Positions 24,760-36,730 of a stretch of 64,000 nt of DNA are shown here, piece by piece. Every line of letters starts with the position of its first letter. Position 1 is the stretch's first letter. Location: NCBI GenBank assembly GCA_973895155.1, contig OZ316895.1, forward strand, positions 14,260,001 to 14,324,000. Direction: 5' to 3'. A program made the position numbers and the translations under genes. The DNA comes from Marsupella aquatica. Taxonomy: Eukaryota > Marchantiophyta. The notes below the pieces were generated by a model that was not told where the DNA came from, ran no database searches, and was given only the letters and a program-made list of their open reading frames with translations.

Positions 24760-26280
24760 GGAAGGTGCAAAGTTTATATCACAACTTGCCAAAAGGCAAA
24801 AAATGCCAAACCGGGAGACACGATCCCAAAGGCAAAGCAACCCAAAGAAGGGGAGGACAAGAGTGGAAAAGGCCCCAAGAAAAAACCCCGGAAAAAACAA
24901 GCCAAGGGGGCCCAAACCAAAAGCTGACAAAAACGTAACCTATGAAGGAGCCGTGAAGGCTAACACCCTACTGAGTGGAGAACTGAAAAGCCTGGTAAAG
25001 CTCTGGAGTGAACCGCAAAGGAGGGTCCCAAAGCGGAACCTGGCGGGAGGCCCTAAAACCAACGGCCTCAGCCCTACGAAGGAGGGTGAAAACCTGCCTG
25101 GGCCTGCTGAAGAGCCACAAACACCCGCTGCCAAAAAAGGAGATGAGGACCAAAACAGGCGGAAAGACCTCCTCTCAATACAATAAACAGCACAGGCTTG
25201 CAAGAACTGGTCGAAGGTAGAGTGGAGAGCACCAAAAACCTCAATGGCAAAGGGGTAGAAAAGAACCCCCGGGTAGCGAACTACATAGGCCGCCTCCTTG
25301 AGCAGGGCAGCCTGGCCTGCTGCATGGCCCGGCACATGGGTGGCAACCACGACATGGCTCCCCCGGTAGGGTCCCCAACCACCACATCCCCAAGAGCACG
25401 AACCCCAACCCTAGAAAAGACCAGATCTGCCCGCCGCCGGTCAGGAAGTTCATCTCGAGGAGGACAAACATGTCCTTGTTCCATGGCAACATGGTAACTA
25501 GAGTCCCGGGCAATGCCAGCCACCACGTCCTGAATATCATCATGGGTGGCAGTCCTCTCACCCTCATGGCCACACCTGAGAATATGAACTCCCAACAAAT
25601 CCAATGATGCCCCACAAACACCTGTGGGTTGGCCAAGAAGGCAAGGGTGAGGAAGTCTCAACCTAAGGTGCAATGAAGTGGTAAAGAGGAAGGAGCTCAT
25701 ACGAAAGGGGGCCCACAAAGGACTAGCAAAAAGCCACGCTCCAAAACCAGTACCCACACAAGATAGGAGGCAAGCTCAAACAGAGTCAGAAGGTGTATCT
25801 GAGAGCATGCTCAAAAGGGTGTGACAGTGCATTTGGTCAGAAATCACCTGTTGGACACTGTCCGGACTGTCTAGAACCACTTCCATGAAATTAGAAACAA
25901 TGGCTTGCACAACCTCATGCAGGAGTGAACGGGTCTGGCATATGCAAACTTGGAATGGGAGGACCCCCTCCTCAACCCCCATGACATGGTCAAAGAGGAT
26001 GGGTTGGAGATCCACAATGAAACAAGAAGCTAGGGCAAGGGCCACCTGCACCCAACTCCCAAGGAAAGCGCACAGGGCAGTTGGAAGAGCTTACTTAGGT
26101 GAGAGCCAGGGCAAGAGCAATCTATAACAGGGCAGTAAAGCAAGTATGTTGGGCAACAGAAAAAGCAAGCAAACCCTCTAAAGACTTCTCTGTCCCATTG
26201 GTCTGGTAATCTTTGACTCCCCATGGTTTGGGGAATCCAATGGCCACCAAAATAAGTTACATAAGTTAGATTACCACCCA
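24760..26280 (-). repeat. Unclassified dispersed repeat, copy 1, with fossil coding on the minus strand
   Basis: This G+C-richer block is collinear with a second copy at 28205-30430. Matching landmarks include CAATACAATAAACAGCACA (near 25176, against CAACACAATAAACTGCACA near 28447), GATGCCCCACAAACAC (25607 against 29935) and GAGAGCATGCTC/TAGAAAGGGTGT (25801 against 30141). On the minus strand both copies encode similar peptides, for example HVxGHA...EAAYVVRYPG with CAVYCIE, and LLSMLSDTPSD with QVISDQM. The minus strand was therefore probably once coding. The protein family is unknown to me, and each copy is broken by stops and frameshifts. Confidence 0.6.
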
Positions 26281-28204
26281 CGTGAGTTGGAGAGGGCCAG
26301 TGGTGTTGGACTCAACCATGGAGGAGTTGGCACCAGGTGTTGTGGAGCCAAAGGGGGCAGAAGGATTGGAAAAGGGTGGAAAGGGTTGAAGTCAATAGGG
26401 TGGGGTCAGATGGCCATGGAGTTGTGTGCTACTTATGGTCTTGCCAATGTGGAGAGTGCTGGGAATGGAAGGCAAGAGAAAGAAATAACAAGAAAGGACT
26501 TTGAGAGGAAAGTCTGTAAAACTGAGCAATAATTGAGACTCTAATGGATCCAATTGTAATGAGAGACTGAAGAGATTCAAGGGGGGCCCACATAAGTGTA
26601 ACCACCATACACCCCATACATGCAACACCAACCCAACAATACTCTCACCTTCAATTAAACACTTAATTGGCTTTCCGGTCTTGAACAAAAGCTGACCCCC
26701 CCCCCCCCCCCAAACACACAGCAAAAGGAAAGAAACCCCACCACAACCAGCCAAAAAATAAATATGGCCTCTTCAATAAATGAAGAACCACAAACTCCCC
26801 AAACCTTCCTCCCTACCTCCAAAAATAAAATGGAAACTGAAAGAGGAAAAACCTTCTAAAATTACGGACAAATCTTTAAAAGAAAAACGAAAATTCTTGG
26901 TTTTCGTTCTTCCCCGTCCTAGCGCCTCTCCCACTAATGATTGAGTATAGGCTGTACTTTGTACCACTATACCAGATGTACTCAAGTCAATTGTATTCCC
27001 TATAATTGCATTGCTTGTATGCATATTCCCACACATTTGCCTAAATTTATAGTCTACCCCATTCTCAGATTATCCATGGCCCAAAAGACTGACAGAATGA
27101 ATTTGAAGGTTGTCATGAATTCCTACCGAAAGTGTACTTACTATATATTGTCTCATTGTACTCCTCCTTTTATATTGGAAATTTGGTTTAGACTGTGTGT
27201 AAACGTATTAGGTTTTTCCAAACCCTTCAATTTTATTAATTGTTTCCTTTCTACCATGTAGAGTTAGTCATTGTATTCATCTTTTGATTTAGTGAGATCT
27301 AATTCCTTAATTTCCCATTTACTTTATACCTTTTCACTTTAAACAACTAAGGTAATTCTGGTCGAGGAAGGTAGTTGCTCGCCATTCAACAATACAACTA
27401 AAATCCTCTCAGTCCATGTAGTTTCTATCTCCATTGCTTAACAAGGTTCACATGCTTATAGGCATTACGTACATCAATAAGTGTCACCTGAACAGGGAGC
27501 CACTCAAGATACTATGGGTTTTAGATCTTTAGGTGTCACAAGAACAAGGAGCCCTCAAAATACAGCCAAACATTAGGAAGGTGCTCTTAAGTTAGAGTAG
27601 TTTTCATTCAAGCAGAAGTACTCTTCTCTCTTTCACTTTAGAAATACTGTAGGATTTTTCATTTTCTTGCCCAAAATCATTTTCCCTGGGTTCTCACTTA
27701 TTTCCTTTCTACCAAAAATGCAAAAGTAACTATAGGGTTTGTTTATTGGGTTGAGAAGAACACTTTTAAATTCCTATAGAAGAACATTAGGGTTTTTTAA
27801 ATCCAATTTTGAGAATTTGAAGAGAATTTCATGTTTTTAGAAATGAATTTTGGGAATATTTTTAGAATATTCCAAAAAGATAGGGGTAGAAAAAGAGTTC
27901 AAAAAAATTCCTAGTTTTTAGGGTGTTTAATAGCTAAAAGCGTCGAGTATGTTATGAGACCCCCTTTAGAGTGAGGCCCCCGAGAATAGGATATGAATTA
28001 ATTAGATTAGTCAATACTCTAAGGATTAAATAGATTTTTCTAGTGATTAAGCTTAAATAGTTGTCTTGGAAGGCCAACATTAGTATATAAATCATGCAAA
28101 CAAGCAAAGATCGTTTTATCCGATGGGTGGATTGATCCAATAGGCAAAACACCCAATAAAGAGGGAAAACCACAGGAAGAACATGGAAAACCCAAGAGAC
28201 CAAA
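26281..28204. other. A/T-rich intergenic sequence with a 16-base C run
   Basis: No gene or element recognised. A run of 16 C residues occupies 26696-26711. The rest is A/T-rich with short ORFs only. Confidence 0.5.
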
Positions 28205-30430
28205 TGGCCAAAGAACTTAAGCCCTATTCGGGGGCCCTATTGAGCCACAACCTTCAAATGATGGTAGAGCTTGGGGGTAAACTGCATAGGAGGATCTCAA
28301 ACAGGGCTTTGATTACATGCAGGCTAGAAAACCAACAACCTCGGCCCAAAGGAGGATAGTGAATGCCTGAACCCGTTGTAAAGCAACAGAAACCCATTTC
28401 CGGAAGAAGCCATCAAGGACCAAAACAATGGACAAGGCCATCACTCAACACAATAAACTGCACAAACCAAAGGAAACGGACAAGCCCAAGGTATAGGGAC
28501 CAACAGACCTCCAAAGCACGCGGGTGGAAAATATCCCCAGCCCTGGTAACAAGCAGCATAAGCCTTTTCCGTCAGCCAAGCGGCCTTAGCTATAGCATGG
28601 CCCAAAACATGGGCAGCAATCAAAACATTACTCTTGCCAATAGGATCAGCAATGATCAGGTTGCCAAGGTCCAACACTCATCCCTGAAAATATAACATGT
28701 TGATGGACCAAACGAGAAGTGCGACAGGCTTCTTGTTTGGGCCTTTCTATGTAAACAATACAAAATATGATACAGAGTGTCATATTTCACATTCCTTAAC
28801 AAGTAGACTTCAAAGCATAGCGTATCAATAGGGCATATTTCAAAAAGATACCAATTATGGTCAAGCTAGTACTCAATAAGAATCCTACTATGGTGAAAGT
28901 AGGAGTTTTTGAGATGATCTAGTTTTATTGTGTCCGCAATAGTTTTGATCTGCAGATCACAATATATTGTACTTCCCCTCAAGGTTTCAGAGAAAACATT
29001 TAAAGCATTTTTTGAGGATAGTCATTTTAAGTTTGAGAACATTGGTGATCCATGAATCACAAATGGAATTCCCCTCATTATTTTATGGGTTTAAAAATGA
29101 ATCAGGTTTTCAACAGTTAGTTTTGTGTATGGACAGCAACCCATGATCCATGGATCATGATTGGGATTTGGTTTGCTGGTTTTAACAATGCAACAAGTTG
29201 GTCCATATTTGTGGGGTTACGTACAACATCTTAGTTAGCTTAACCAATTCTGAGTTAAAGTAACTGATTGTGGGCTTAACTATATATGCAGTTAAGTGGT
29301 AGCTCCCTAAACCTTGGGTACACATGATAGTCAAATATGGATTTTTGCATGAATTTAAATTTATAAATTGTTATCTTTATTTTCAATATACTGTCAAACA
29401 GCATTTGGTGGGTTGTGCTATCCAATTCCTAGATTGACTCCAAAATGTCATACACTCGTATAACTTTTGGCATGTTAAAAGTTGAGTGTACATTCTCTCA
29501 TCATAAAAATTTTGATTTTTGCCAAAATCTTGAGTTTGGAAATCATTGCAGAAATTTATCTGACACAATTTGTTTTTCCAAATAGCAGGATTGTAGTCTC
29601 TAATCTCTCCCTAAATATGACATCCAGATATTTAATCTCTTGATCATTAGTTTAGCTCCAAAAACATCAATGGATGCAATGCCAAAACTGATCCATTTTC
29701 CTATTATTTTCAAAAAAGTTGGTTTTGAAAAAAAACATCATTTCGTATCACTATTTTTTGCAAAAATTGAACAGGCTTCTTGTTTGGTTTGTCAACATGT
29801 TATATACCAAAAAAGCGTATCTGGAACACCATCTTTGGGAGAATGCACACATCCCAAACGTCATCGTGTGTACCAGAAGTCCTTTCACTCTCGTGCTGCA
29901 TCTAAGGATATGGATGCCCTATTAATGGGCCAGGGATGCCCCACAAACACAAGTGGGTGACCTGAGGCAAGGGTGAGGCCCGGGAGTGAGGAAGACCAAG
30001 CCAAAGGTACAAGAACGTGATGAAAACAAAAGAGCTCCCATCAAAACAAGGAGGGCGAGCCAGTAGCAAGGCTCCTCAACCTGCACCTTGACATATGAGG
30101 ATAAAGGACAAGTCTACCAGACTTTGTCTGATGGAGAATTAGAGAGCATGCTAGAAAGGGTGTAACCTTGCATGTGGTCAAATATCACATACTGGACAGG
30201 ATCTAAACAAACCAAAACTTTCTCCTGATATGTGGGAACTATGTCACGCACAATTATTGGCAGCATGGACCTAGCTAGTACCTCAAAGTTAAGTCTGAAA
30301 GGGGAGATCCCTAGCCTCAACGCCTAGAACATAGTTAAAGAGGAGACTCTTGAGGTGCAAGAAGCCAGAATAGGAGTGACTTGTACCCCCGCTTGCACCC
30401 AACACTCAAGGAAGGCACAAGGAGCAATAG
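28205..30430 (-). repeat. Unclassified dispersed repeat, copy 2, split by an insertion
   Basis: The second copy of the repeat at 24760-26280, in the same orientation. The part at 28205-28740 corresponds to roughly 24940-25475 of copy 1, and the part at 29771-30430 to roughly 25460-26085. The alignment stops exactly where a 17-bp direct repeat begins and resumes at its second occurrence. The 1,030 bases between are therefore a later insertion. Minus-strand peptides resemble those of copy 1 but are degraded. Confidence 0.6.
28741..29770. mobile_element. 1,030-bp non-coding insertion with 17-bp target-site duplication
   Basis: The segment is flanked by a perfect 17-bp direct repeat, ACAGGCTTCTTGTTTGG, at 28724-28740 and 29771-29787. 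The surrounding repeat copy aligns with its relative up to the first and from the second occurrence, so the boundaries are well supported. The insert is A/T rich, has no useful ORF and no inverted ends (it starts GCCTTTCTATG and ends CAAAAATTGA). A target duplication this long suggests LINE-machinery insertion of a LINE fragment, SINE-like or processed sequence, but no poly(A) tail is evident at either end. The type is undetermined. Confidence 0.65.
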
Positions 30431-30944
30431 AAATGGCCGATGAAATGCCAAGGCCTTCCCTAGAAAGCAGGCCTCGAAAAGCCAAGTGAAAAGGGACCCT
30501 TGTATCTCATGGTTGCCATCTTACCACATATGTAATGGATTACCCCTCATATCCAAACTTTGTGAGTTATCATATATACTACGGACAACCTAAGTGGATG
30601 CCCATTGAGAGCCTCACATAGACACATTGTAATTTATCCAAGTGTGCCCATTCCAGCGGATTGTCGGTTTATCAATTGTCATTTGGGCAGGAAGAAATCC
30701 TAACCATTGCTGAAAACTTATGTCATCGCTGTTTGTTTGGCCCAAAATTTGCCCCTTCCTGCCTCCTTGTGCGCCCTCTCACCTTGCCTCCCTACCTTGC
30801 CATGCTATTTGTGGGAAGCACACTCATTGGGCTTTGTGCATACATAATGCTTTATCAGGTCATCATGGCTGTTGTGGATCCACCTTATGACTAAGCCAAG
30901 GAAGCAGACATTGGATTGGGCGGCGACCACATACCTTTCATGCT
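30431..30944. other. Sequence flanking the copia element on the left
   Basis: Low-information intergenic sequence between repeat copy 2 and the copia target site. No gene supported. Confidence 0.5.
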
Positions 30945-30949
30945 AACAC
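30945..30949. repeat. Copia target-site duplication, left copy (AACAC)
   Basis: AACAC directly precedes the 5' LTR and the same five bases directly follow the 3' LTR at 36449-36453. Five bases is the usual duplication for copia integrases. Confidence 0.9.
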
Positions 30950-31293
30950 TGTTAGATATTGCTCTAGTCTTGTGACTCTTGAGCTAACCACAGTTAGTCT
31001 AACTCGGGTTAGGACTTAGCTAATGTTAGCGGTAGTGCTATTGTGCATTTAGCCAGGGCTGATGCCAGACCCTGATGGAACTTAGGCTCATTGTTACGGA
31101 GCTAGTTGAGAGATAGGGAGAGCTTGTGCTGTGGATGCTTGGTATGGCCGGTCGGCCTAGAGTGCAGTAAAGCTCTTGTGTGTTCCCGTGGACGTAGCCT
31201 CATGTGGAGGTGAACCACGTATCTCTCTGTGTCGACTATTGTGCGTTGGATGGTTCATGGGCTTGCCGTTGCGAATGTCGTCTATGCTCAACA
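30950..31293 (+). repeat. 5' long terminal repeat of the copia element
   Basis: 344 bp, TG...CA ends, and contains the GTGGACGTAGCC...GTGAACCACG block common in plant copia LTRs (31189-31220). It should carry the element's promoter; no TATA box was fixed. Confidence 0.95.
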
Positions 31294-31295
31294 AG

Positions 31296-31307
31296 TGGTA
31301 TCAGAGC
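31296..31307 (+). promoter_or_regulatory. Primer-binding site (initiator tRNA-Met)
   Basis: TGGTATCAGAGC lies two bases after the 5' LTR. It is the standard plant copia site, complementary to the 3' end of the initiator methionine tRNA, which primes minus-strand DNA synthesis. Confidence 0.95.
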
Positions 31308-31817
31308 ATGCCTAGGAGGTGACGAGGTTTTTTCGTGACAGGTTTTTCCAGCGTTCATTGTCGGTGGCACATTCGGAGTTTCGTCGCATGAAACTCAAAT
31401 GTGTGTGGCTGAGCGGATAGGTTAGTGAGAGGGCTTTCTAACGGTGGTTAGAACTCGTTGATCGGTATCCGTGGTGCGGAGGAATTGAAGTTTGCGTCGT
31501 TCAGGTTTTATTCGTGTTCGACGGGTTTTCGGGGGAGTGACCAGAGTTCGCATTTTTCAACGGTGTGAGTTGTGCGGTGTTCGGGAGATCACACATTATA
31601 GCTCAAGTTGAAGGTTGAAGCGAGCTGGTCGTTTCGGTAGCTGGATTGCTGCCGAGTTGGTGAAGCTTCAAGATCGCGACAGTCAGACGGAGAGTCTGAG
31701 GAGGAGCTGCTACCATTTGAGGAAGAACTAGTGACACCGGTACGATCACCGGTGCGACGTGCAGTGGAGGAAGCTGTCTTACTACCAGAGTTGTCGGTAG
31801 TTGGGAAGAAGAGACAA

Positions 31818-34800
31818 ATGGCTAGATTTGGAGGAGTGAAGTTTGAGGTGGAGAAGTACGATGGTCGTACTGATTACTTGCTATGGGAGAAGCAAGTGAA
31901 GGGTGTCCTTCGGGCCATGGGATTAGCTCATCTACTTTCCTCGCGAGAGCAGTATGATGGAGAGGAGGAGATTTCTGTAAGACAGTGGAGACAGGAGCAG
32001 GTGATTGTTGTCAATGCAGTGATGCTATATCTCAAGCCGCACATCATCAAGCAGCTGGATGATTATGTGGATTGCGCGTCACTATTCAAGGCTCTAAGAG
32101 AGAAGTATTACCGGGAAGATGCGTCAGACCGGCTATACAAGAAGTCTCTCTTGATGAGCCTTAGACTCAAGAAAGGGAGCAAGATGCAGGATCACCTGGA
32201 TGAATTTGACAGTCTAGCGATGGATCTGTCAAACCTGGGAAAAGGAGTTGAAGATGAGGATAAGGCCTTGCTTCTGCTAAGCTCCTTACCGCCGTCATAT
32301 CAGGGCTTGAAACAGGTGCTCTTGTATAGAGATCTGAAGTCCATTTCGTATAATGAGGTGGTGAGCTCATTACTGTCTGATGGTGCTCAGAAGAAGCTGG
32401 GTCAATCACAGACAGCATCTTCTTCTGGCACTGCGCTCAATGTGAACAGGGGAAGAGCAGCGCAACGCACGAATGGACAGAACAGGTTTAGATCTACATC
32501 ACGGGGGAGATCTAAATCCAGAGGGAAATCGCAAGAGAGGAAGCCTCTTGCATGTTGGAATTGTGGCAAGCCTGGCCACATGAAAAGGGATTGTCGAGTA
32601 AAGGTCCCTACTGCCTCTGCTAACGCGGCATCGAGCTCGCATGAGGTAGATTTACTCGATGATGATGACATATTGTGATGTCAAGGTTATGCTCTCAACG
32701 TAGTGTCAAATCCAGGTAGTGATGATTGGATTCTAGATAGTGCATGTACTTTTCACATTTACTCTAGGAGAGATTTTTTCAGTTCTTACACGGTTTCCAA
32801 CGGGTCAGTGTTGATGGGAAATGGAATCCCATGTCAAGTTGTTGGACTTGGATCTGTAAGATTTCAGATGTTTGATGGTGCTGTGAGAACGTTGAGGAAT
32901 GTAAGACATATTCCCAGCATGATGAAAAATCTCATTTCACTTGGAGTTTTAGAAGCAAATGGCCATCAGTGGAGTTCTGCTAATGGTGTCCTTCAGGTTT
33001 CAACTGGTACTAAAGTTGTATTGAAGGGAAAGAGACATAGCAATCTATACGTTTTGGAGGGCAGTGTAGTTTGTGATGAAGCCAATGTAACCTTATCTCA
33101 TGAGGAGACGGCCCGAATGTGGCACTTCCGTTTGGGCCACATGAGTGAAAAAGGTTTGGTTATTCTTCAGAAGAAAGGATTACTTTCTAATTTGCAGTCT
33201 TGTAAGTTGGAATTTTGTGAGCACTGTGTGCTTGGGAAGCAGCACAGGAAACCCTTCGGAGTTGGAACTCACACCAGCAAGGAGGTACTTGAGTATGTAC
33301 ATAGTGATGTGTGGGGTCCAGCCCCTACTCCCTCACATTCTGGACGGTTATACTATGTCACGTTCATAGACGATTACTCAAGGTATGTATGGATCTACTT
33401 TCTACATAGTAAGTCTGATGTTTTTGCCACTTTTAAGGAGTGGAAAGCCCAAGTTGAGAATCAGACTGGTAACAAGGTGAGATATCTTCGATTGGATAAC
33501 GGCGGTGAATATAGTTCCGGGGAATTTGGAACGTATTGTAAGGAGCAGGGGATTACCCGCCATCTCACAACAAGTTATACTCCTCAGTAGAATGGTGTTT
33601 CTGAGAGACTCAACCGAACACTGTTGGACCGCTCGAGGAGTATGTTGAGTCAATCATGCTTACCACATGAGTTTTGGGCTGAAGCTGTTAACACTGCAAC
33701 TTATTTGGTAAATTTTTCTCCATCCAGTTCTATTGGATTCAAGACGCCATATGAAATGAGGTACGGGCGTCCAGCAGATTATTCATATCTGAGGATTTTT
33801 GGATGTGATGCTTATGTGCTTACACCTTCCCAGCTTCGATCCAAGCTGGAGTCCAAGTCGAAGAAGTGCATTTTCCTTGGCTATCAGAAAGGTGTGAAGG
33901 GTTATAGGTTATGGGATCCAGTAACCTGTAAACTAATTGTCAGTAGAGATGTGTCCTTTAATGAGTCCAGATCATCAAAGGAGGGGGAGAGTTCTCAGGA
34001 CTCCCATACTAACAAGGGGAAATCTCCCATCCCGGACCCGGTTGAGGGGGAGATTAGTCATGATGCTGTTCATGACAGGAGAGATGGAGAAGCTCCGGGC
34101 TTGGAGCTGGTTCCTGTGATGGAACAAGAGGAACAGATTGTTGCTAGGGTACCTCAAATTCAACCAGCAACAGCAGCAGATCAGCCTGAGTCATCTACTA
34201 GAAGAACTTCCAGTCGTTCTACTAGAGCTCCTACCAGGTATGGTCAATAGGCAGACTCATCTAAGCTAGATGATATTGACATTGCACCTGATGATTATGA
34301 CATGGCTTTGATCTTGGAAGAAGGAGAGCCTTCTTCGTACAGTGAGGCTTGTGCTTCAGAGCAAAAGCATGAGTGGAATGCAGCAATGCAGAGGGAGTTG
34401 CAATCTTTGAGTGACAACAAGACATGGGAGCTGGTGGAGCTTCCAAGAGGTCAGCAAGTGGTGGACAGCAAGTGGATTTACAAGTTGAAGGACAGTCCTT
34501 CAGAGGGTGGAGATAAGATCTACAAGGCAAGGCTTGTTGCCAAGGGGTTCACTCAGGAGAAAGGAGTGGACTACAATGAGGTCTTTTCACCGGTGGCTAA
34601 GTATTCCACAATTCGGATCTTGTGTCAGCTTGTTGTGTTTTTTGGTCTGGTGATGGATCAGATGGATGTTGTTACTGCTTTTCTCTATGGCAACTTGGAA
34701 GAGATGATCTTCATGAGACAGCCGCTAGGCTTTATGAAGAAAGGCCAAGAGAACTTAGTTTGCAGATTGCTCAAGTCCTTGTATGGATTGAAGCAGTCTC

Positions 34801-35897
34801 CTAGACAGTGGAACAAGCGGTTTGATGATTTCATGCTTGCTCAAGGTTTTACAAGGATGGTGTATGATCCTTGTGTGTATACGAAATCAGTCAAGAATGA
34901 TGTATTTGGTTTCATCATTCTGGTGATCTATGTGGATGACATGCTGATTGTGGCTAAAGATCAATCTGAGGTTGACAGTCTCAAGGCGAAATTGAGTGCT
35001 GAATTCAGGATGAAGGATCTTGGTAAGGCCAAGAGGATCTTAGGAATGGAGATTTTTAGGAACTCTGAGACTGGACAGTTGTGTTTGAGTCAAGGCCAGT
35101 ATGCGAGGAAAGTACTTGCACGATTCAACATGGAAAACTGTAAGCCAGTGAGTATTCCTTTAGCTTCACATTTTAAGTTATCATCGGCTTTCTCTCCTAC
35201 GGATGCTGTGGAGAAAGGTTTGATAGCTAAGATTCCTTATGAGAAGGCAGTAGGCAGTCTGATGTATTTGATGACTTGTACTAGGCCTGACTTAGCCCTA
35301 GCGATGGGCAAGGTTAGCAGATTCATGTCAAATCCAGGGAAGGTACATTGGGAAGCTGTGAAGTGGATTCTCAGGTATCTGAAGGGTACACAGGACTATG
35401 GATTACTATTTGATAACAGATCAAATAGAACGTTAGTTGGCTATGTAGATTCTGACTATGGAGGCTGTCTGGATACAAGGAGATCTACAACTGGGTTTGT
35501 ATACACTCTTGGAGGAGGATGTATCAGTTGGAAATCTACCTTGCAGAAGTGCATATCTCAGTCTACTACAGAAGCAGAGTATGTTGCAGCAGTAGAAGCT
35601 GCAAAGGAAGCAATTTGGTTGGATAAGTTGATCGCGGAGATGGGTTTAGAGCATGGAAAAATGACTCTAAACTGTGATAGTCAGAGTGCTCTTCACTTGG
35701 CTGCTAACCAGGTGATGGATAGCAGGGTGAAGCACATTGATATCAGGTACCATTTTATCAGGCAAGCAGTGTCTGATAAAACTTTTGAGCTAGTCAAGAT
35801 TGATGGAAAGCTCAATCCTGCTGATGCCTTTACCAAAGTGATTCCTTTGGAGAGTTTCTCAAGACACCGTGCTACTTTGCAGGTTTTGCAGTTGTAG
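31818..35897 (+). pseudogene. Copia gag-pol polyprotein with three in-frame stop codons
   Basis: One frame spans 1,360 codons from ATG 31818 to TAG 35897, interrupted by TGA at 32676-32678, TAG at 33588-33590 and TAG at 34248-34250, with no frameshift. In order: UBN2-type gag starting MARFGGVKFEVEKYDG; CCHC knuckle CWNCGKPGHMKRDC (32553-32594); protease site WILDSACTFHI (Asp codon 32736); integrase zinc-binding HxxxH...CEHC and core with DVWGP, RLDNGGEY and, after the second stop, ERLNRTL; reverse transcriptase ARLVAKGFTQ...MDVVTAFL and catalytic YVDD (34929-34940); RNase H VGYVDSDYGG...STTEAEYVA. The first stop separates gag from pol; the second falls inside integrase; the third lies in the linker before RT. 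The family resembles Tnt1-type elements; finer lineage is not assigned. The codons after each stop remain well preserved, so the stops are young. Confidence 0.95.
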
Positions 35898-36093
35898 TGC
35901 AAGTAGAGTTATTTAGCAATGTGTGACTATTTGTATATGGATTACTCATTCCTGTTTGGCTACGGCTTAGTTCTAGTTAACCCTTAGTTAACCCTTGTGG
36001 TTTTTAGGGGGAGACCTGGTTTGGTGATTGTCTAGAACTTCCCGCTGAGGATTCCATATGGTTGCATTTAGTCCAGTCCCCAAGACAAGAGTC

Positions 36094-36104
36094 AAGGGGG
36101 AGTT
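36094..36104 (+). promoter_or_regulatory. Polypurine tract of the copia element
   Basis: AAGGGGGAGTT directly precedes the 3' LTR. It is purine-rich and well placed to prime plus-strand DNA synthesis. Confidence 0.85.
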
Positions 36105-36448
36105 TGTTAGATATTGTTCTAGTCTTGTGACTCTTGAGCTAACCACAGTTAGTCTAACTCGGGTTAGGACTTAGCTAATGTTAGCGGTAGTGCTATTGGG
36201 CATTTAGCCAGGGCTGATGCCAGACCATGGTGGAACTTAGGCTCATTGTTACGGAGCTAGTTGAGAGATAGGGAGAGCTTGTGCTGTGGATGCTTGGTAT
36301 GGCCGGTCGGCCTAGGGTGCAGTAAAGCTCTTGTGTGTTTCCGTGGACGTAGCCTCATGTGGAGGTGAACCACGTATCTCTCTGTGTCGACTATTGTGCG
36401 TTGGATGGTTCATGGGCTTGTCGTTGCGAATGTCGTCTATGCTCAACA
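36105..36448 (+). repeat. 3' long terminal repeat of the copia element
   Basis: Same length as the 5' LTR (344 bp). Substitutions seen by eye include C/T near the start, T/G in the CTATTGTGC segment, two in the CAGACC segment, A/G in CCTAGAG, and two C/T near the end. Confidence 0.95.
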
Positions 36449-36453
36449 AACAC

Positions 36454-36730
36454 TACCAGGCATCTGTTGCACCTCATTCTACAAGGAGCCATTGTCCACA
36501 TTCAAACTACTCTTCACTAGTCAGACTAGCAGTATGCACAAGGCCAGCAATTACATCATACTTTAATTGAACTCACTGCTATGATTGCAAAGGCTTCTAG
36601 TCATAGTTGACTTGATTGTGGGGGTCTTTGCTGTTAGTACCTTGTTCTTGCCAGTGTTGGGGTCACCTTACCATTGGGAGGTGCTTTGCCTTACTGTTGT
36701 GTGGATTAGTTTTTGGTTTTAGCTACCTCT
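36454..36730. other. Sequence flanking the copia element on the right
   Basis: No gene or repeat recognised. It continues the target locus after the AACAC duplication. Confidence 0.4.

Larger units (their letters stand above)
30950..36448 (+). mobile_element. Ty1/copia LTR retrotransposon, structurally complete, 5,499 bp
   Basis: Two LTRs of 344 bp (30950-31293 and 36105-36448) begin TGTTAGATATTG and end CTCAACA. They differ at about 7 positions by eye, about 98 percent identity. A perfect 5-bp target duplication AACAC flanks the element (30945-30949, 36449-36453). The primer-binding site follows the 5' LTR and a purine tract precedes the 3' LTR. The single internal frame runs gag, protease, integrase, reverse transcriptase, RNase H, which is the copia order. 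The element inserted recently on a genome time scale, but its frame is broken by three stop codons, so this copy cannot make a full polyprotein unless the stops are bypassed. Confidence 0.97.

Noticed and set aside
24758-25497. Plus-strand Lys/Pro-rich frames (up to 142 codons)
   Set aside because: They lie antisense to the fossil coding strand of the dispersed repeat, and their composition is a shadow of it.
32736-32750. Protease site DSA instead of DSG in the copia element as an inactivating change
   Set aside because: DSA variants are common in functional plant copia proteases, so this is not a defect.
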